Assembly: GCA_001692895.1 (NCBI GenBank)
Contig: KV748282.1
Span: 186,001-250,000, forward strand
Direction of reading: 5' to 3'
Source: Cenococcum geophilum 1.58
Lineage: Eukaryota; Ascomycota; Dothideomycetes; Gloniales; Gloniaceae
Length of the DNA: 64,000 nt
A program made the position numbers and the translations under genes. The notes beneath the pieces were generated by a model, which saw only the letters and a program-made list of their open reading frames with translations, was not told the DNA's origin and did no database searches. Shown here one piece after another: positions 23,325 to 34,300 of the stretch (positions are counted from its first letter, which is position 1; every line of letters begins with the position of its first letter).

Positions 23325-23669
23325 GTTTATATCCTTATCGCGAAAATTAAATTATTAAAATGTAACTTTTATAACTACAACACATTAAGCCTTAATTTAA
23401 ACTATAGCACTACTAGTAGGGTTTAAATGAAATTTAAAATGCACTAAAGGACGCCTTAGTAAAGTCCTTCCAAAAGAGCAAAGCCCCTAGACCTCTAAAA
23501 GCCTGTTAAATATTGCCGCCGACATCTGGTAAGGCACTTGTAGTAGTATCTTAATTTCTACCACCGTTCTTACTACCTGCAATTCTACCTACCTATTCCT
23601 GAGTTGATTGATTAGATTGCGCAGTGGCTTGCGAGGCACCGCGTGAACTAATTTAACGTTTGCAATCTG
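23325..23669. mobile_element. Interior of the second 707-bp-type element
   Basis: Resumes after the LINE with TATCGCGAAAATTAAATTATTAA. It later has TTGCGCAGTGGCTTGCGAGG followed by CACCGCGTGAACT, both also found at 14115-14210 in the 707-bp element. About 230 bp between them is specific to this copy. It ends at CTGCCTCC, where the large composite is inserted; CCTCCGCGGGCACGC at 46514 continues the alignment. Confidence 0.6.
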
Positions 23670-23739
23670 CCTCCTATGGTGGGCCATACGCACCAAACCG
23701 CCAACGCCCGAAATCCGAAAATTTCAGAACATCAAATTC

Positions 23740-25080
23740 TTAGTCTTGATCATGCAAAAGCTCTACCTGAAGCTCTATACAAAGCTCTACTTAAAGCTTT
23801 ATACGGAGCGGTAAAGCTCTTTTAATATACAGTATTAATACACTAGGANGTCCCTGAGAACGCTCGCACGAACGCCTGCACGAACGCCCGTACGAACGTC
23901 TCTACGAACGTCTCTACGAACGCCTCTACGAACGCCTCTACGAACGCCTCTACGAACGCCTTTGCGGTTGTCTCTACGAACGCCTTTGCGGTTGTCTCTA
24001 CGAACACCTTAATAAACAGACGCCTGCACAAAGCTCTATAAAAGGGGAGGTTAAGGGAGGCTCTGCCTACGGAGGCTCTGCGTATAGAGGCTCTACGTAC
24101 GGAGGCTCTATACGACGCTCTGCATTGAAGACTCTGTGTATGGAGGCTCTGCGTACGAAGGCTTTGCGTATGGAGGCTCTACATACGGAGGCTCTGCACG
24201 ACGCTCTGCACGACGCTCTGCGCGACGCTCTGCACGATGCTCTGCATCGAAGACTCTGCATCGAAGACTCTGCATTGAAGACTCTGCATTGAAGACCCCG
24301 CGTACGAAGGCTCTGCGTATGGAGGCTCTACGTACGGAAGCTCTGTACGATGCTCTGCACGATGCTCTGCATCGAAGACTCTGTATCGAAGACTCTGCGT
24401 GCGAAGGCTCTGCGTATGGAGGCTCTACCTACGGAGACTCTGCACGACGCTCTGCACGACACTCTACATACAAAGACTCTGCATACGGAGGCTCCGCGTA
24501 CGTAGCTTCGTGCAGAGCCTCTATATGCAGAGCCTCCGTACGCAGAGTCTCTATACGCAGAGCCTTTGTATGCAGAGCCTCTATACGCAGAGCCTCCATA
24601 CGCAGAGCCTCCATACGCAGAGCCTCCATACGCAGAGCCTCATACGCAGAGTCTCTAAACGCAGAGTCTCCGTACGCAGAGTCTTCGATACGGAGCGTTG
24701 TGCAGAGCGTCGTGCAGAGTGTCGTACAGAGCTTCTGTACATAGAGCCTCTATACATAGAGCTTTCGTACGCAGAGTCTTTAACATAGGGCCTTTAATAT
24801 AGAGCGTCGTGCAGAGCGTCGTGTAGAGCATTGTACAGAGCCTCCGTATATAGAGCCTCTATATATAAAGCCTTTATCTATAGAATCTTTTTATATACAG
24901 AGTCTTTAATATAAAGCGTTGTATAGAGCCTATATATAGAGCCTTTATATATAGAGCCTTTATACGCAGAGCCTCTATATATAAAGCCCCGAGTAGAGCC
25001 TTATATAAAGCCTTATATAAAGTACCTATACGTAGAGCCTCCGTATAAAGCTCTACGCGAAACTTTATATAGATATAGAG
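23740..25080. repeat. 12/15-bp minisatellite, copy 1, with strand switch
   Basis: Starts with AAGCTCTACC-type units and a 12-bp CGAACGCCTCTA array (about 23868-24010). GGAGGCTCTGCGTAC and CGAAGACTCTGCA units run to about 24500. At GTAGCTTCGTGCAGAGCC (about 24495-24512) the array flips to the opposite strand (GCAGAGCCTCCGTAC) to about 25060. The two halves are reverse complements and could fold into a hairpin with arms of about 450 bp. RIP-like changes increase toward the right. Several overlapping ORFs here exist only because the units lack stops. Ambiguous base near 23850. Confidence 0.9.
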
Positions 25081-25081
25081 T

Positions 25082-26179
25082 TATATAATTTAATATTTAA
25101 TAACTTTTTATCTATAATTAAAATTTAATTATTATAATACTATTAAATTTAGCTTCTTAAGCTCTATGTTTTATATCTTAAAAGTATATAAATAGAATAC
25201 GTAGTTAAGTTATTAAGATATAAAAGTTGGCTATAATATAGTCGCTTTAAAAAAGGATAATTAAATATTAGAAATTATAATTAATAATAGCAATTTACTA
25301 AAACCTTACCTATTTAAACTATTTTTCTATACTTATGTAATATACTACTTGCCCTCTATACTATATTACTATTATCTATTCCTTTAAGAAAGTTATTTAA
25401 AGCCTATACTTTTTCTTATTTTAGTTAGCACTATAATATATAAGAGGGGAGCTAAGGTACTTAAAAATACTATTAAAAATACTTCTAAAGCGCCTAAAGA
25501 AGTAGACCTTACTATTAAACCTATACTACCTATATAAACGCCTTTTACTATTATAGAATAACCTAAAGGTTTTTANACATTTATTCTAAATATAACTACA
25601 TATACTAATACTATAAAGATATTTATTAATATTCTAGTTATCCTATTTAAAGTCTTTAAATACTAAAAGTTTATTATTTAAAATATATATTAAGCTAATA
25701 AATATCGCAGCCTTTATTCGTTTTAGCTTAATTAATTAACTACTATTATTATATTATAAAGTTTAAAGAATCTTATAATACTTAAAGAAGTAAATAATAT
25801 AGATAAATAGTATAAAGCAGAAGGAATAATAGAGGTATGGTTAAAATATATAAAAAAGACTTAATAGGTTAATCTTATAATTAAATATAAGGTTACTACT
25901 ATACCTATTAATACGTCTACTAATACTATAATTATTAAAATTACTACAGCTATTTAAGCGGCACTTTAAATAGTAGGTATTTTAACTAAAGTAGTAGTTA
26001 ATAAAGAGGTAGAGTTCTTTAATAATTATTATAAAGGTATAGTAAAGAAGCTATTAGTAAAAAGAGACTACTAAATAAAGTAACTATATACACTATTTAA
26101 ACGCTATTACTATCTTTAATAATACTATAAGAATAAAAGGCAAAATATTATATACTGTCTTAAATTTAAATTAAAGTAC
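25082..26179 (+). pseudogene. Unassigned decayed ORF, part 1
   Basis: Very TA-rich. The plus strand gives long stretches interrupted mainly by TAA/TAG, which suggests a former plus-strand gene. A piece near 25450-25560 reads KRGAKVLKNTIKNTSKAPKE. No family recognised. The frame is cut at 26180 by the 26182-30827 element and seems to continue at 30830. Ambiguous base near 25576. Confidence 0.4.
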
Positions 26180-26239
26180 TACATCGGGAAAATATTCGCA
26201 GGATGAGATTCAAGTAGACTTTGGTTTTCGCGTTTCGCG

Positions 26240-26600
26240 TAATTAACATGCAATTTAACCAACTTGACACGCAATTAACTAACTTAACACGCAATTAACC
26301 AACTTAATATATAATTTGACCAACTCGACATATAGTTGACCTACTTAACATATAATTTAACTAACTTAATACGCAGTTAACCTACTTAACATGTAATTTA
26401 ACTAACTTAATACGCAGTTGACCTACTTAATATGCAATTTAACTAACTTAACACGCAATTGATCTACTTAACATGCAATTTAACTAACTTGATACGTAGT
26501 TGACCTACTTAATATGCAATTTAACTAACTTAACACGTAATTGACCTACTTAATATACAATTTAACTAACTTAACATATAGTTAACCTACTTAACAACTT
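26240..26600. repeat. Alternating 20/21-bp tandem array
   Basis: About 16 monomers. Two types alternate, one ending TTTAACTAACTTAAC and one like ACGCAGTTGACCTACTTAAT, giving a 41-bp higher-order unit. Just beyond, 26670-26722 has a 10-bp ACAATCTTAT repeat. Confidence 0.9.
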
Positions 26601-26730
26601 TAAAAGCTAACTGTATATTTCTTAACGTGCGATTAAGGTAAAGTTATATACTATATATTTAACTATTATATATAATCCTATACAATCTTATATAATCTTA
26701 TACAATCTTATACAATCTTATAGTCTTATT

Positions 26731-26920
26731 ACTTGGAGGCTCTGCACAACGGACTCTACACGAAGCTTTGGCGTACAGAGGCTCTGCCCACGAAGCTGCT
26801 GCGCATAGAGGCTCTGCACAAAGCCTCTGCCACGAAGCTTCGCATAAGGCTCCTTCACGAGGCTCTACACGAAGCTCTGCGTACAGAGGCTCTGGCACGA
26901 AGCTCTGCACGAAGCTCTGC
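26731..26920. repeat. 12-bp minisatellite, left of LINE-2
   Basis: Units of CGAAGCTCTGCA with GTACAGAGGCTCTG variants. Same family as the arrays at 23740, 29195 and 45440. Short ORFs on both strands are by-products of the repeat. Confidence 0.85.
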
Positions 26921-29194
26921 AAAAGGCTTCACCACACATGCAACCTTACCAAAAGGTGGCGCCGCACTTCAAAACTTACGCATACCCATCTATACCATCA
27001 AAAACAATCGATTTCCTAAACTTTCAAGACCTAATTCCTCACTGCCTAGCGAGCTAGAGGTGGATTTATTTGTCATTTTACCCCCTTTCCCCTAGCAGAA
27101 AATTCTTCTTAGGGGTGGTCCTAGCTTATAAGCGAGGCACGGACAGGAACACCAAAACTACGACTACTACTACGAATACCAATAGGGGCTAGTCTTTCTA
27201 ACTACCTTTTAGCCTAATCTCCCCAGAAATCTTCTAGTAGGATTAGTAAAGGAGAAAGGGTATAAAGATAGTAAAAACTAGAAGCCCCCCTATAAGATAT
27301 AAAATGCCAAGGCCTAATAGGTCTAAAAAAAAACCTCCTATAGAAAATAAGTGATGAAGATTCTACATCTACTTTTTCTCCCCCTTCTCCTTCTCCTGGC
27401 CCGTTTAGGACAGGAGAAAAAAGAGGACATCCTCAGTCTTCTCCTGAAAAAGAAAACCAAAAACCTGCAAAAAAGACAATAAAACCAACGACTACTACAG
27501 ATTAGTATGCACAATTATACCTCTCTCTTCCCTTTCTTTAGAGGAATATCTATGCGAGGCTTTAAGAAGCCTAATCTAGGCCTATAGAGGGCCTAGAAGG
27601 AGAAGAGTAAGAAGAACAAGTTGGATAGCTAGGTAGACTATACACAAATATTCCTAATAGGAAAAAACCCCTTTGCAAAAAGAAGAAGAAGAAGAAGAGG
27701 CAAAAGAGGTCTAGAAGGGACTAGTAGAAAGAAGTAAGAGCTCTCTGTAAGGAGGGTAGGCTTCTACCAAAAATACTTACGCAGAGGAGACTGAAGAAGG
27801 ATCCTCCCTTCTTCTTCGTCTCCCTACCCTCCTTATTTATCACCAGCCACTACCTTCTACCCTTCTCCTTCTAGTAGGGGTTCTACTTCTACTAGAAGTA
27901 AGGAAAAAGCAGGCTATAAGAAAGGAAGCTAGTCCTAATTATAAATTAAAAGGACCAACCTCTAGATTCCTTCTCTATACGAAATAAAGTTAATTAACTA
28001 TTTGGCATCAAACTGATGGGAGCGGACTGTAAGTAAAAAAGCCAGTTCTAGCGTCTATAGCTCTAGAACTAAAGGAAAACAAAATATTCTCCTTACGACT
28101 ACAGGAAGAGTATAATGGCAGATTTTCCTAGTTAATCTATAGGAGATCTGAAAAGTACCGTTTTAAGGAGATGGCAAAACTGGCTTTACCTTTTAAAGAG
28201 AACAAAAAACTAGAACCATGGGTTTAATTATAGGCCCATGGGGTTCCTAACCCTACCCGTTCTTAGTAGGAAGAAGGGAGGCTCTAAGTTCTAAAAGAGG
28301 GAAATTGAGAAACTTTTTTTAAATATCCTTATAAGGGATATACCAAGGACTTTACCTAGATGGAATCTCATCTAGTGTAAAAAGACACGATCTCCACAGA
28401 CCAGATTTGGCTCTATAGTTTTTACTTATAGAGAACGAAGAAAAAAAGACAAGAAATCCTTAAGCAAAAAGAAGAGATATCAATTGCAGGTACAGCTACT
28501 AAGGTAGTAAAATACCTCGAAGTCTCTCTTTTTTCCTACTAGACCGGCAGTGTAATAGCTGCCAAAAATTTGGCCCATATAGGAGACAGATGCTCTACTT
28601 AGGGCCTGTAGAAGATATTGTGCGGCTGCACATCTATCTAAAGACCACTGCTGTCCCTACTTTTTTTGCTTAATAAGCGGCAGGCCTTTGCAAGCATACC
28701 ACCCCTCTTTGCATTTAATTGTTAAAGAAAAAAACACTTTGCTAATAAGTAGAGACTGCGAGAATCTTAGAGCAGCTAACTAGTACATAGTACTTAGCGT
28801 AGGAAGACTCTATGGAAGGAATAAAATTAATAGGAGTCTAGAAGGAGGTAGCTCCTACTAGGCCCCTTCTTTTAGGTTTTTTAAAAGACAGTAGAGAGCA
28901 AAAAGGACAGAGAAATAAATTGCAAAAGGACAGGGATAGGGGTTAGGATTTCTTACAGTTTTTCTTACCATTTTCTCATTCCCTAGTAGTTGTAGTATCT
29001 AGCATTTTTACTAGGAAACTATAAACTCCTAATTTAGGGGTTTATAAACTATAAGGACATAGCTACTAGTACATATTAAGCTGCCTAAGAAAGGATTTAT
29101 GTATATAGAACTATAGCGCCATAGCCAAAAGGCTGCATGCGCAGTATTGTACGTAGTATAAATACAACGGATAAAAAAAAAAAAAAAAAAAAAA
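26921..29194 (+). mobile_element. LINE-2, ORF1-only derivative
   Basis: The 3' end (28840-29194) matches the LINE-1 3' UTR, including TAAGCTGCCTAAGAAAGGAT and GCAGTATTGTACGTAGTATA, then a 22-A tail (29173-29194). Upstream it reads as LINE ORF1, which runs straight into the 3' UTR near 28830-28850, so ORF2 (endonuclease, RT, RNase H) is absent. It sits inside the 12-bp array: the same CGAAGCTCTGCA unit lies on both sides. The 5' end is set where the array stops and is approximate. Confidence 0.8.
27304..28830 (+). pseudogene. LINE ORF1 (gag-like) with CCHC-type knuckles
   Basis: Starts at an ATG giving MPRPNRSKKKPP; the frame shifts at a nine-A run within the first 15 codons. A Pro/Ser/Glu-rich N-terminus (SPPSPSPGP) and basic stretches follow. 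Near 28610-28760 there are Cys/His clusters (CRRYCAAAHLSKDHCCPYF and a CKHTT-like block) matching the zinc knuckles of fungal LINE ORF1 proteins. Stops and frameshifts make it non-functional. Damage is lighter than in LINE-1. Confidence 0.65.
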
Positions 29195-29408
29195 ACGAAG
29201 CTCTGCACGAAGCTCTGCACGAAGCTCTGCACGAAGCTCTGCACGAAGCTCTGCACGAGGCTCTGCACGAGGCTCTGCGCGAAGCTCTGCGCGAAGCTCT
29301 GCGTACAGAGGCTCTGCACGAGGCTCTGCGAGAAGCTCTGCGTACAGAGGCTCTGCACGAGGCTCTGCGCGAAGCTCTGCGTACAGAGGCTCTACACGAA
29401 GCTCTGCA
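29195..29408. repeat. 12-bp minisatellite, right of LINE-2
   Basis: About 17 units of CGAAGCTCTGCA, with 15-bp GCGTACAGAGGCTCT variants, directly after the LINE-2 poly(A). Confidence 0.9.
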
Positions 29409-29562
29409 TCGGGTCCCCGCTATATTCCCGATAGCCTCTACACGTGCCTCTACCCTATGTAACCACCTTATTTTTTACCCTTCCTTCCTTCTTTTATCCT
29501 CCCCTACCTAGGGCGGCACCAGAACGGCAGCCAGCAGAGGACCGTTGCTATAGAACTAGACG

Positions 29563-30008
29563 ACCGTCGCCAGAACCAGATGACCGTTACCAGAACCAGA
29601 CGGACCATCGCCAGCCAGACGACCGTCGCCAGGAACCAGACGACTGTCGCCAGAACCAGACGACCGTCGCCAGCCAGACGACCCGTTACCAGAACCAGAC
29701 GACCGGTTGCCAGAGCCAGACGACCGTCGCCAGAACCAGACGACCGTTGCCAGCGCCAGACGACCGTCGCCAGAACCAGACGACCGTTGCCAGAGCCAGA
29801 CGACGACCGTCGCCAGAACCAGACGACCGTCGCCAGCCAGACGACCGTTACCAGAACCAGACGACCGTTGGCCAGAGCCAGACGACCGTCGCCAGAACCA
29901 GACGACCGTTGCCAGAGCCAGACGACCGTCGCCAGAACCAGACGACCGTTGCCAGCGCCAGACGACCGTCGCCAGAACCAGACGACCGTCGCCAGAGCCA
30001 GACGACAA
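29563..30008. repeat. 20-bp minisatellite
   Basis: About 22 copies of a unit like GACCGTCGCCAGAACCAGAC, GC-rich and without the CA/TG loss seen around it. Five or more overlapping ORFs on both strands run through it only because the 20-bp unit has no stops; none is credible as a gene. Confidence 0.95.
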
Positions 30009-30059
30009 CGACTAGCCAGCCAACACTATAAACGATTCGATCGATTGATCGAATTAAGG

Positions 30060-30515
30060 TAGCACAGACAGGTAGGCACAAACAGGTAGAATGCTAATGG
30101 GTAGGTAGATGTAGACAGGTAGGTAGATGCAGACAGGTAAGCAGATATAGATAGGCAGGCAGATACAGATAGGTAAGTAGATGCAGATAGGCAAGCAGAT
30201 GTAGATAGGTAGGTAGATACTAACGGGTAGGTAGATGTAAACAGGTAGGTAGATGCAGATAAGTAAATATAGACAGGCAGGCAGATGTAGATAGTATAAG
30301 TAGATGCAGACAGGTAAGTAGATGCAGACAGGTAAGCAGATATAGATAGGTAGGTAGATGCTAATGGGTAGGTAAATATAAATAGGTAGGCAGATGCAGA
30401 TAGGTAGGCAAATGCAGACAGGTAGATGTAGATAGGTAGGCGATGTAGATAGGTAGGTAGATGCAGATAGGTAGGCGATGTAGGCAGGTAGGTAAGTTAA
30501 TAGGTATAGTAGATA
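30060..30515. repeat. 18-bp GGTAGGTAGATGCAGAC array
   Basis: Roughly 24 degenerate copies of AGGTAGGTAGATGCAGAC, itself built from GGTA/GATG tetramers. A clearly different array from the 20-bp one, beginning within 50 bp of its end. Confidence 0.9.
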
Positions 30516-30677
30516 GGTAGAAGAGAACCATCGCTATATTATATTAAATTATCTAAAATAATAATATTTATTTTGCTAGCCTTATAAATAGCTTTAAAAT
30601 AGCTTTTATTTATTTAAAATATGCTATTAGTATAAAAGAGGTAAATATAATTATGGTTGCCAAATGCGCAGATTACT

Positions 30678-30735
30678 GGCAGGTTGCGCGCAGGTTGCGC
30701 GTAGGTTACGCGTAGGCTGCGCGCAGGCTGCGTGT
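30678..30735. repeat. 11-bp GC-rich array near the right TIR
   Basis: Five imperfect copies of GCAGGTTGCGC. Confidence 0.85.
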
Positions 30736-30829
30736 CAAAAAAACACGACATATGACCTTAACTGCGCGCCAATTGCGTCAACCACCAACCATTGAGGCCA
30801 TTGAAAGGGTACTATATTTTGCCGATGTA

Positions 30830-32243
30830 CTTAATATAACCCTACTATTTAGTGTGTTAATTAGGCGTAATAGAACAGAAAAAAAGCTACGCTTAATATA
30901 TTAGGTCTATCTTTACTATTACAGATTAAGTATAGTAAATACCTATAGAATAAGGAGGATAAATATATAAATATCTCTCTATATAGCTATAAATACTATT
31001 AAAGTAACTCTTATAGTATTAATTAATTAATAAGCTCTACTTTCTAATAATAGTAGTAATAAGAGACTTATATTATAGTTGTATAATTATTAGCTAATTA
31101 TATTTAATAGTATAGTAGCTTTTAATAAACTAGATGTAGTAGTAGAACTAGTAAATATTATAATAGGTATAAAATGCTATATAAATAGCAATACTTTCTT
31201 TTATATTACTAATTATTACCACTAGATATTTTATAGTAGATCCTATATTAAATATAAAATATTCTTTAATGCCTTCTTTATTAGGTACTTTATTAAATTT
31301 TGTTCTATTCTTTAAAGCGCCTATTAATCTTTACTATTTAATTTTAAATATATCTTCTACTAGCCTACTACTTAGTAGCCCTACTAATAGTAGTATTAAA
31401 TAATTATATAGTAAGCTTAGTATCTCTATTAAATAGCTATAAAGCTATTATCTAGCTTTTACCTATATCTCTACTAGGGTAGGATTAATTTTAGTAAATA
31501 AGTATTATACCTTTAAGATATTAAAGTATATATATATATATAGGCTTATTAATTATATAGAAGATAATTTAAAGGACTTTAGAACAAATTAATAACGTTA
31601 TAGTACTATAGTAGAGACTTTATTTAATATATTAATTAATAGGCGCTTTATATACTCTTATTCTTCCCTTTATCTAAATATATTATATATTATACTACTA
31701 AATTCCTACTTATAAGAAATACCATTTCTACCACTCTATTAAATCTTTATTACTCTACTATATAGTTTAGAAAGTTGCTAAAGTTATTTTATAATTTAGA
31801 TTTAAATTAATAAGTATATAGCTACTACTTTAAGTTTTAAATAAAAACTTTAATTAGATTAAATTTAGGTAAGTAAAGAAAAAGATATTTAAGTTTACTA
31901 CTAGCAGTATTATAGAGGTATTGGACTTCTTAGGTTTAAGTAGGTAGTATTATTAGTACGCCTATCCTTTAATATATACCTTATTATAATAGATTAATAA
32001 ATTATCTATTACCAAAACTAAATAAGGCTATATATAAGTAAAACCCTTATTCTTTATTTATTAATAGCGCCTTAGTATATTACCTTATTAGGTATATATT
32101 AGTAGTAAGCCCTATATTTTAAATATTTTTAGTTTTAATATTTCTTTAATAGGCTTCTTAATAGGTACCTACCTATACTTCCTACTTATTATCTTCTTAT
32201 TATAAGCCAATTTATTAATAAAAATAAGCTAATTGCGCCTATA
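30830..32243 (+). pseudogene. Unassigned decayed ORF, part 2
   Basis: Continuation of the TA-rich sequence left of 26180. Plus-strand reading again gives mostly TAA/TAG stops. A short stretch near 31880-31935 reads KKKIFKFTTSSIIEVLDFLGL. I do not recognise the family. Interrupted at 32249 by Copia-2. With 38297-38475 it totals about 2.7 kb and may be the decayed coding part of the large composite. Confidence 0.35.
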
Positions 32244-32248
32244 GCTAT

Positions 32249-32470
32249 TGTTGGGAATAAAGGCAAATGGTCACCATATAAGGCATATTGCCGTCATATA
32301 TAGTAAGTTGCCGTTACATACGGCAAGTTGCTATCACGTACTGCCGCGGCACTAGCGTGGTAAGGAACCTTAAGTTCCTTACCCCTTTCTTTAAGAAGAA
32401 AGAACAAGAAGAATAATTATTATACTATCTACGAACCGTAGCTATGTAATATCCCCTTGTAAGTCCAACA
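32249..32470 (+). repeat. Copia-2 5' LTR
   Basis: Has a hairpin GTAAGGAAC-CTTAA-GTTCCTTAC near 32360-32382. In the 3' LTR both arms differ at the matching positions (GTGAGGAAC/GTTCCTCAC), as symmetric RIP would produce. TTGCCGTTACGTACGG-like units repeat within the LTR. Confidence 0.95.
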
Positions 32471-32784
32471 CTAATTAGTGGTTAACTTCACTATTATACT
32501 ATAAAACAGCTAGGTTTTCACTAAAAAGAGACAAGCCACTATACCAGTACTACTTGTGCTAAGGGAAGCTATCTTTTAAGGTTAGAACTAGTCCTAAACC
32601 TTAAATAGAACTTTTTTACGAATCTAAGGATCTAAAGGCTAGAACTGGTCCTAAGCCTTCCCTAGATTACAGATTCTTGCGTCTATTATGTAGAATAACA
32701 CGCTTTACGAGTCTTCGCGATTTAAGGCTAGAACTGGTCCTAAGCCCTATAATTACAAATATACGTTATAAACGCGTACTAAAT

Positions 32785-34300
32785 GACAATCCCTATACCA
32801 CCAATATTCCCTTCCTCTGAAGATATAACTATAGCTACTCTAAACAACTAGAGAGACTCCTTACTATTAGGGGTAGCTATATACGCAAAACTTATTAATG
32901 AAGATTAGGACGCATTTACCTTTAATATAATAACCTATACCGTAAAACAAGTTAACAGCTTTTTTTTATACTATATTCTATTCTACCGAGATAGCCACTA
33001 CGCCGATTTATAGTTATAGGAATACTTTAGGGAGGATTTTATAGGATGGACCGCCGACACCTAGGTACTTAGCAATATTAATATTATTTAGGATTTTTAA
33101 GACTCCCTTTAAAGGAATAGGGTATACGTTACTAAGNACGGTAACCTAATTACTAGTAATATTTANGCCGTTNTTACTAGTATAGAAGAACTAGTATAGA
33201 CGGAAGCTAAGATTATACGTTAACTACGGAAACCTAAAACCAACCTATATTCTTTAGAAGGCAACTTTAATTTAGAACGAAACCCCTAGAACGCTACTCT
33301 CCCACCTAAAGGTGCTCTCCTACCTAGAGGTGCTCTTCCTCTACCTCTACTACCTCTAACTCCTCTATCCTAGCCAACCAATAAGCCTTTATTTTAAGAA
33401 GTCACGAATCTAATAAAGGTATATTTAGATAAAGAGAAGAAGTTTAGAGGAGAATTGTATAACATACTTGGAGTAAAACTATAGGTCTTTTATAACTGCT
33501 GTAACAAGGTTAGAATTTAACGCCACTAGTTCTATTATGCTTTCTCTGTCATGTTAAAGGGACGGGCGGCAACGTTCTATTATGACCATATCGTAGGTAA
33601 AAACTATAGCTTTAATGTAATGCTTTAGCTTACTAGAGCCCACTTTAAAACTAATAAGAACCGCTAACTCTATATATCTAAATAGCGGGAGACTATATTC
33701 TAGAGAGTTATCGCTTCTAACCCAATAATAACTCGCCTAGAGTGTCTTTAACTACTCTTTAATAAACTCTAGAAAATCTAATATAGTCTTACTAAAACCT
33801 ACTAAAATAAAAACAGTCTAAGGGACTAGGTTATCTCAGCATGCTGTAGCGTTCCTAAGTGTAACTTAGCGCTATATAAACCTATGGACACGTTTAAAGG
33901 AGTATATGCCGAGCTACGCTCCGCTGTAAGTACTGCGATGCGAATATAAGAATCTTAACAGCTTTATACCAAAAGCCCTACCTAACTAAGTATTTCCGAC
34001 TAATACGATTACAACTAGACTAATTAAATATATAGCGGCCGTGGTAAGAAATACGGTAAAGGGTACGATTAATGTTAACTATAAGGTAATTATAGAGGTC
34101 CTTATAGAGGTTTATTTCGAAGTAATCGCTAGAAGAAGTGCTACGTTTATAAGAAGCCAAATTACTAGTTAACTAGATACTCCCTTAATAAGCGAAAAGA
34201 GGTATATAACAAGTTCCGTTAGAGTATAAAAAACGTCGGAAATTACAAGGTCACTGCGGCCTACTTTTAAAGCTTTCTAGTTTAATATAAAGGCATAAAA
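32785..34300 (+). pseudogene. Copia-2 gag region with zinc knuckle
   Basis: Frame begins near the ATG in AAATGACAATCCC. The motif KKCYVYKKPNY, a stop, LTRYSLN near 34138-34190 corresponds to CYVCKKPNCWSTRHS with Cys-to-Tyr, Trp-to-stop and His-to-Tyr RIP changes. Confidence 0.75.

Larger units (their letters stand above)
26182..30827. mobile_element. TIR element packed with tandem arrays
   Basis: Ends CATCGGGAAAATAT (26182) and its near complement ATATTTTGCCGATG (to 30827), each next to TA (26180-26181 and 30828-30829). The flanking TA-rich ORF sequence resumes on the right. The interior holds, in order: a 20/21-bp array, a short 10-bp array, a 12-bp array split by LINE-2, a 20-bp array, an 18-bp array and an 11-bp GC-rich array. 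No transposase was seen, so it is non-autonomous. About 2.4 kb without the LINE. Confidence 0.65.

Noticed and set aside
23044..23358. 104-codon ORF with one CTRCGG motif
   Set aside because: Overlaps another ORF on the opposite strand, crosses the LINE target duplication at 23312, and has no domain.
23843..24788. ORFs of 60-200 codons on both strands
   Set aside because: By-products of 12- and 15-bp repeats, which keep frames open; the peptides are only repeats such as EALRT or RRASI.
24035..25060. CRISPR-like regular spacing
   Set aside because: The units are contiguous or vary in length, with no unique spacers, and the DNA is eukaryotic.
29556..30081. Several long overlapping ORFs on both strands (150-195 codons)
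   Set aside because: They run through a 20-bp tandem repeat whose unit has no stops; peptides are low-complexity repeats in all frames and none has a domain.
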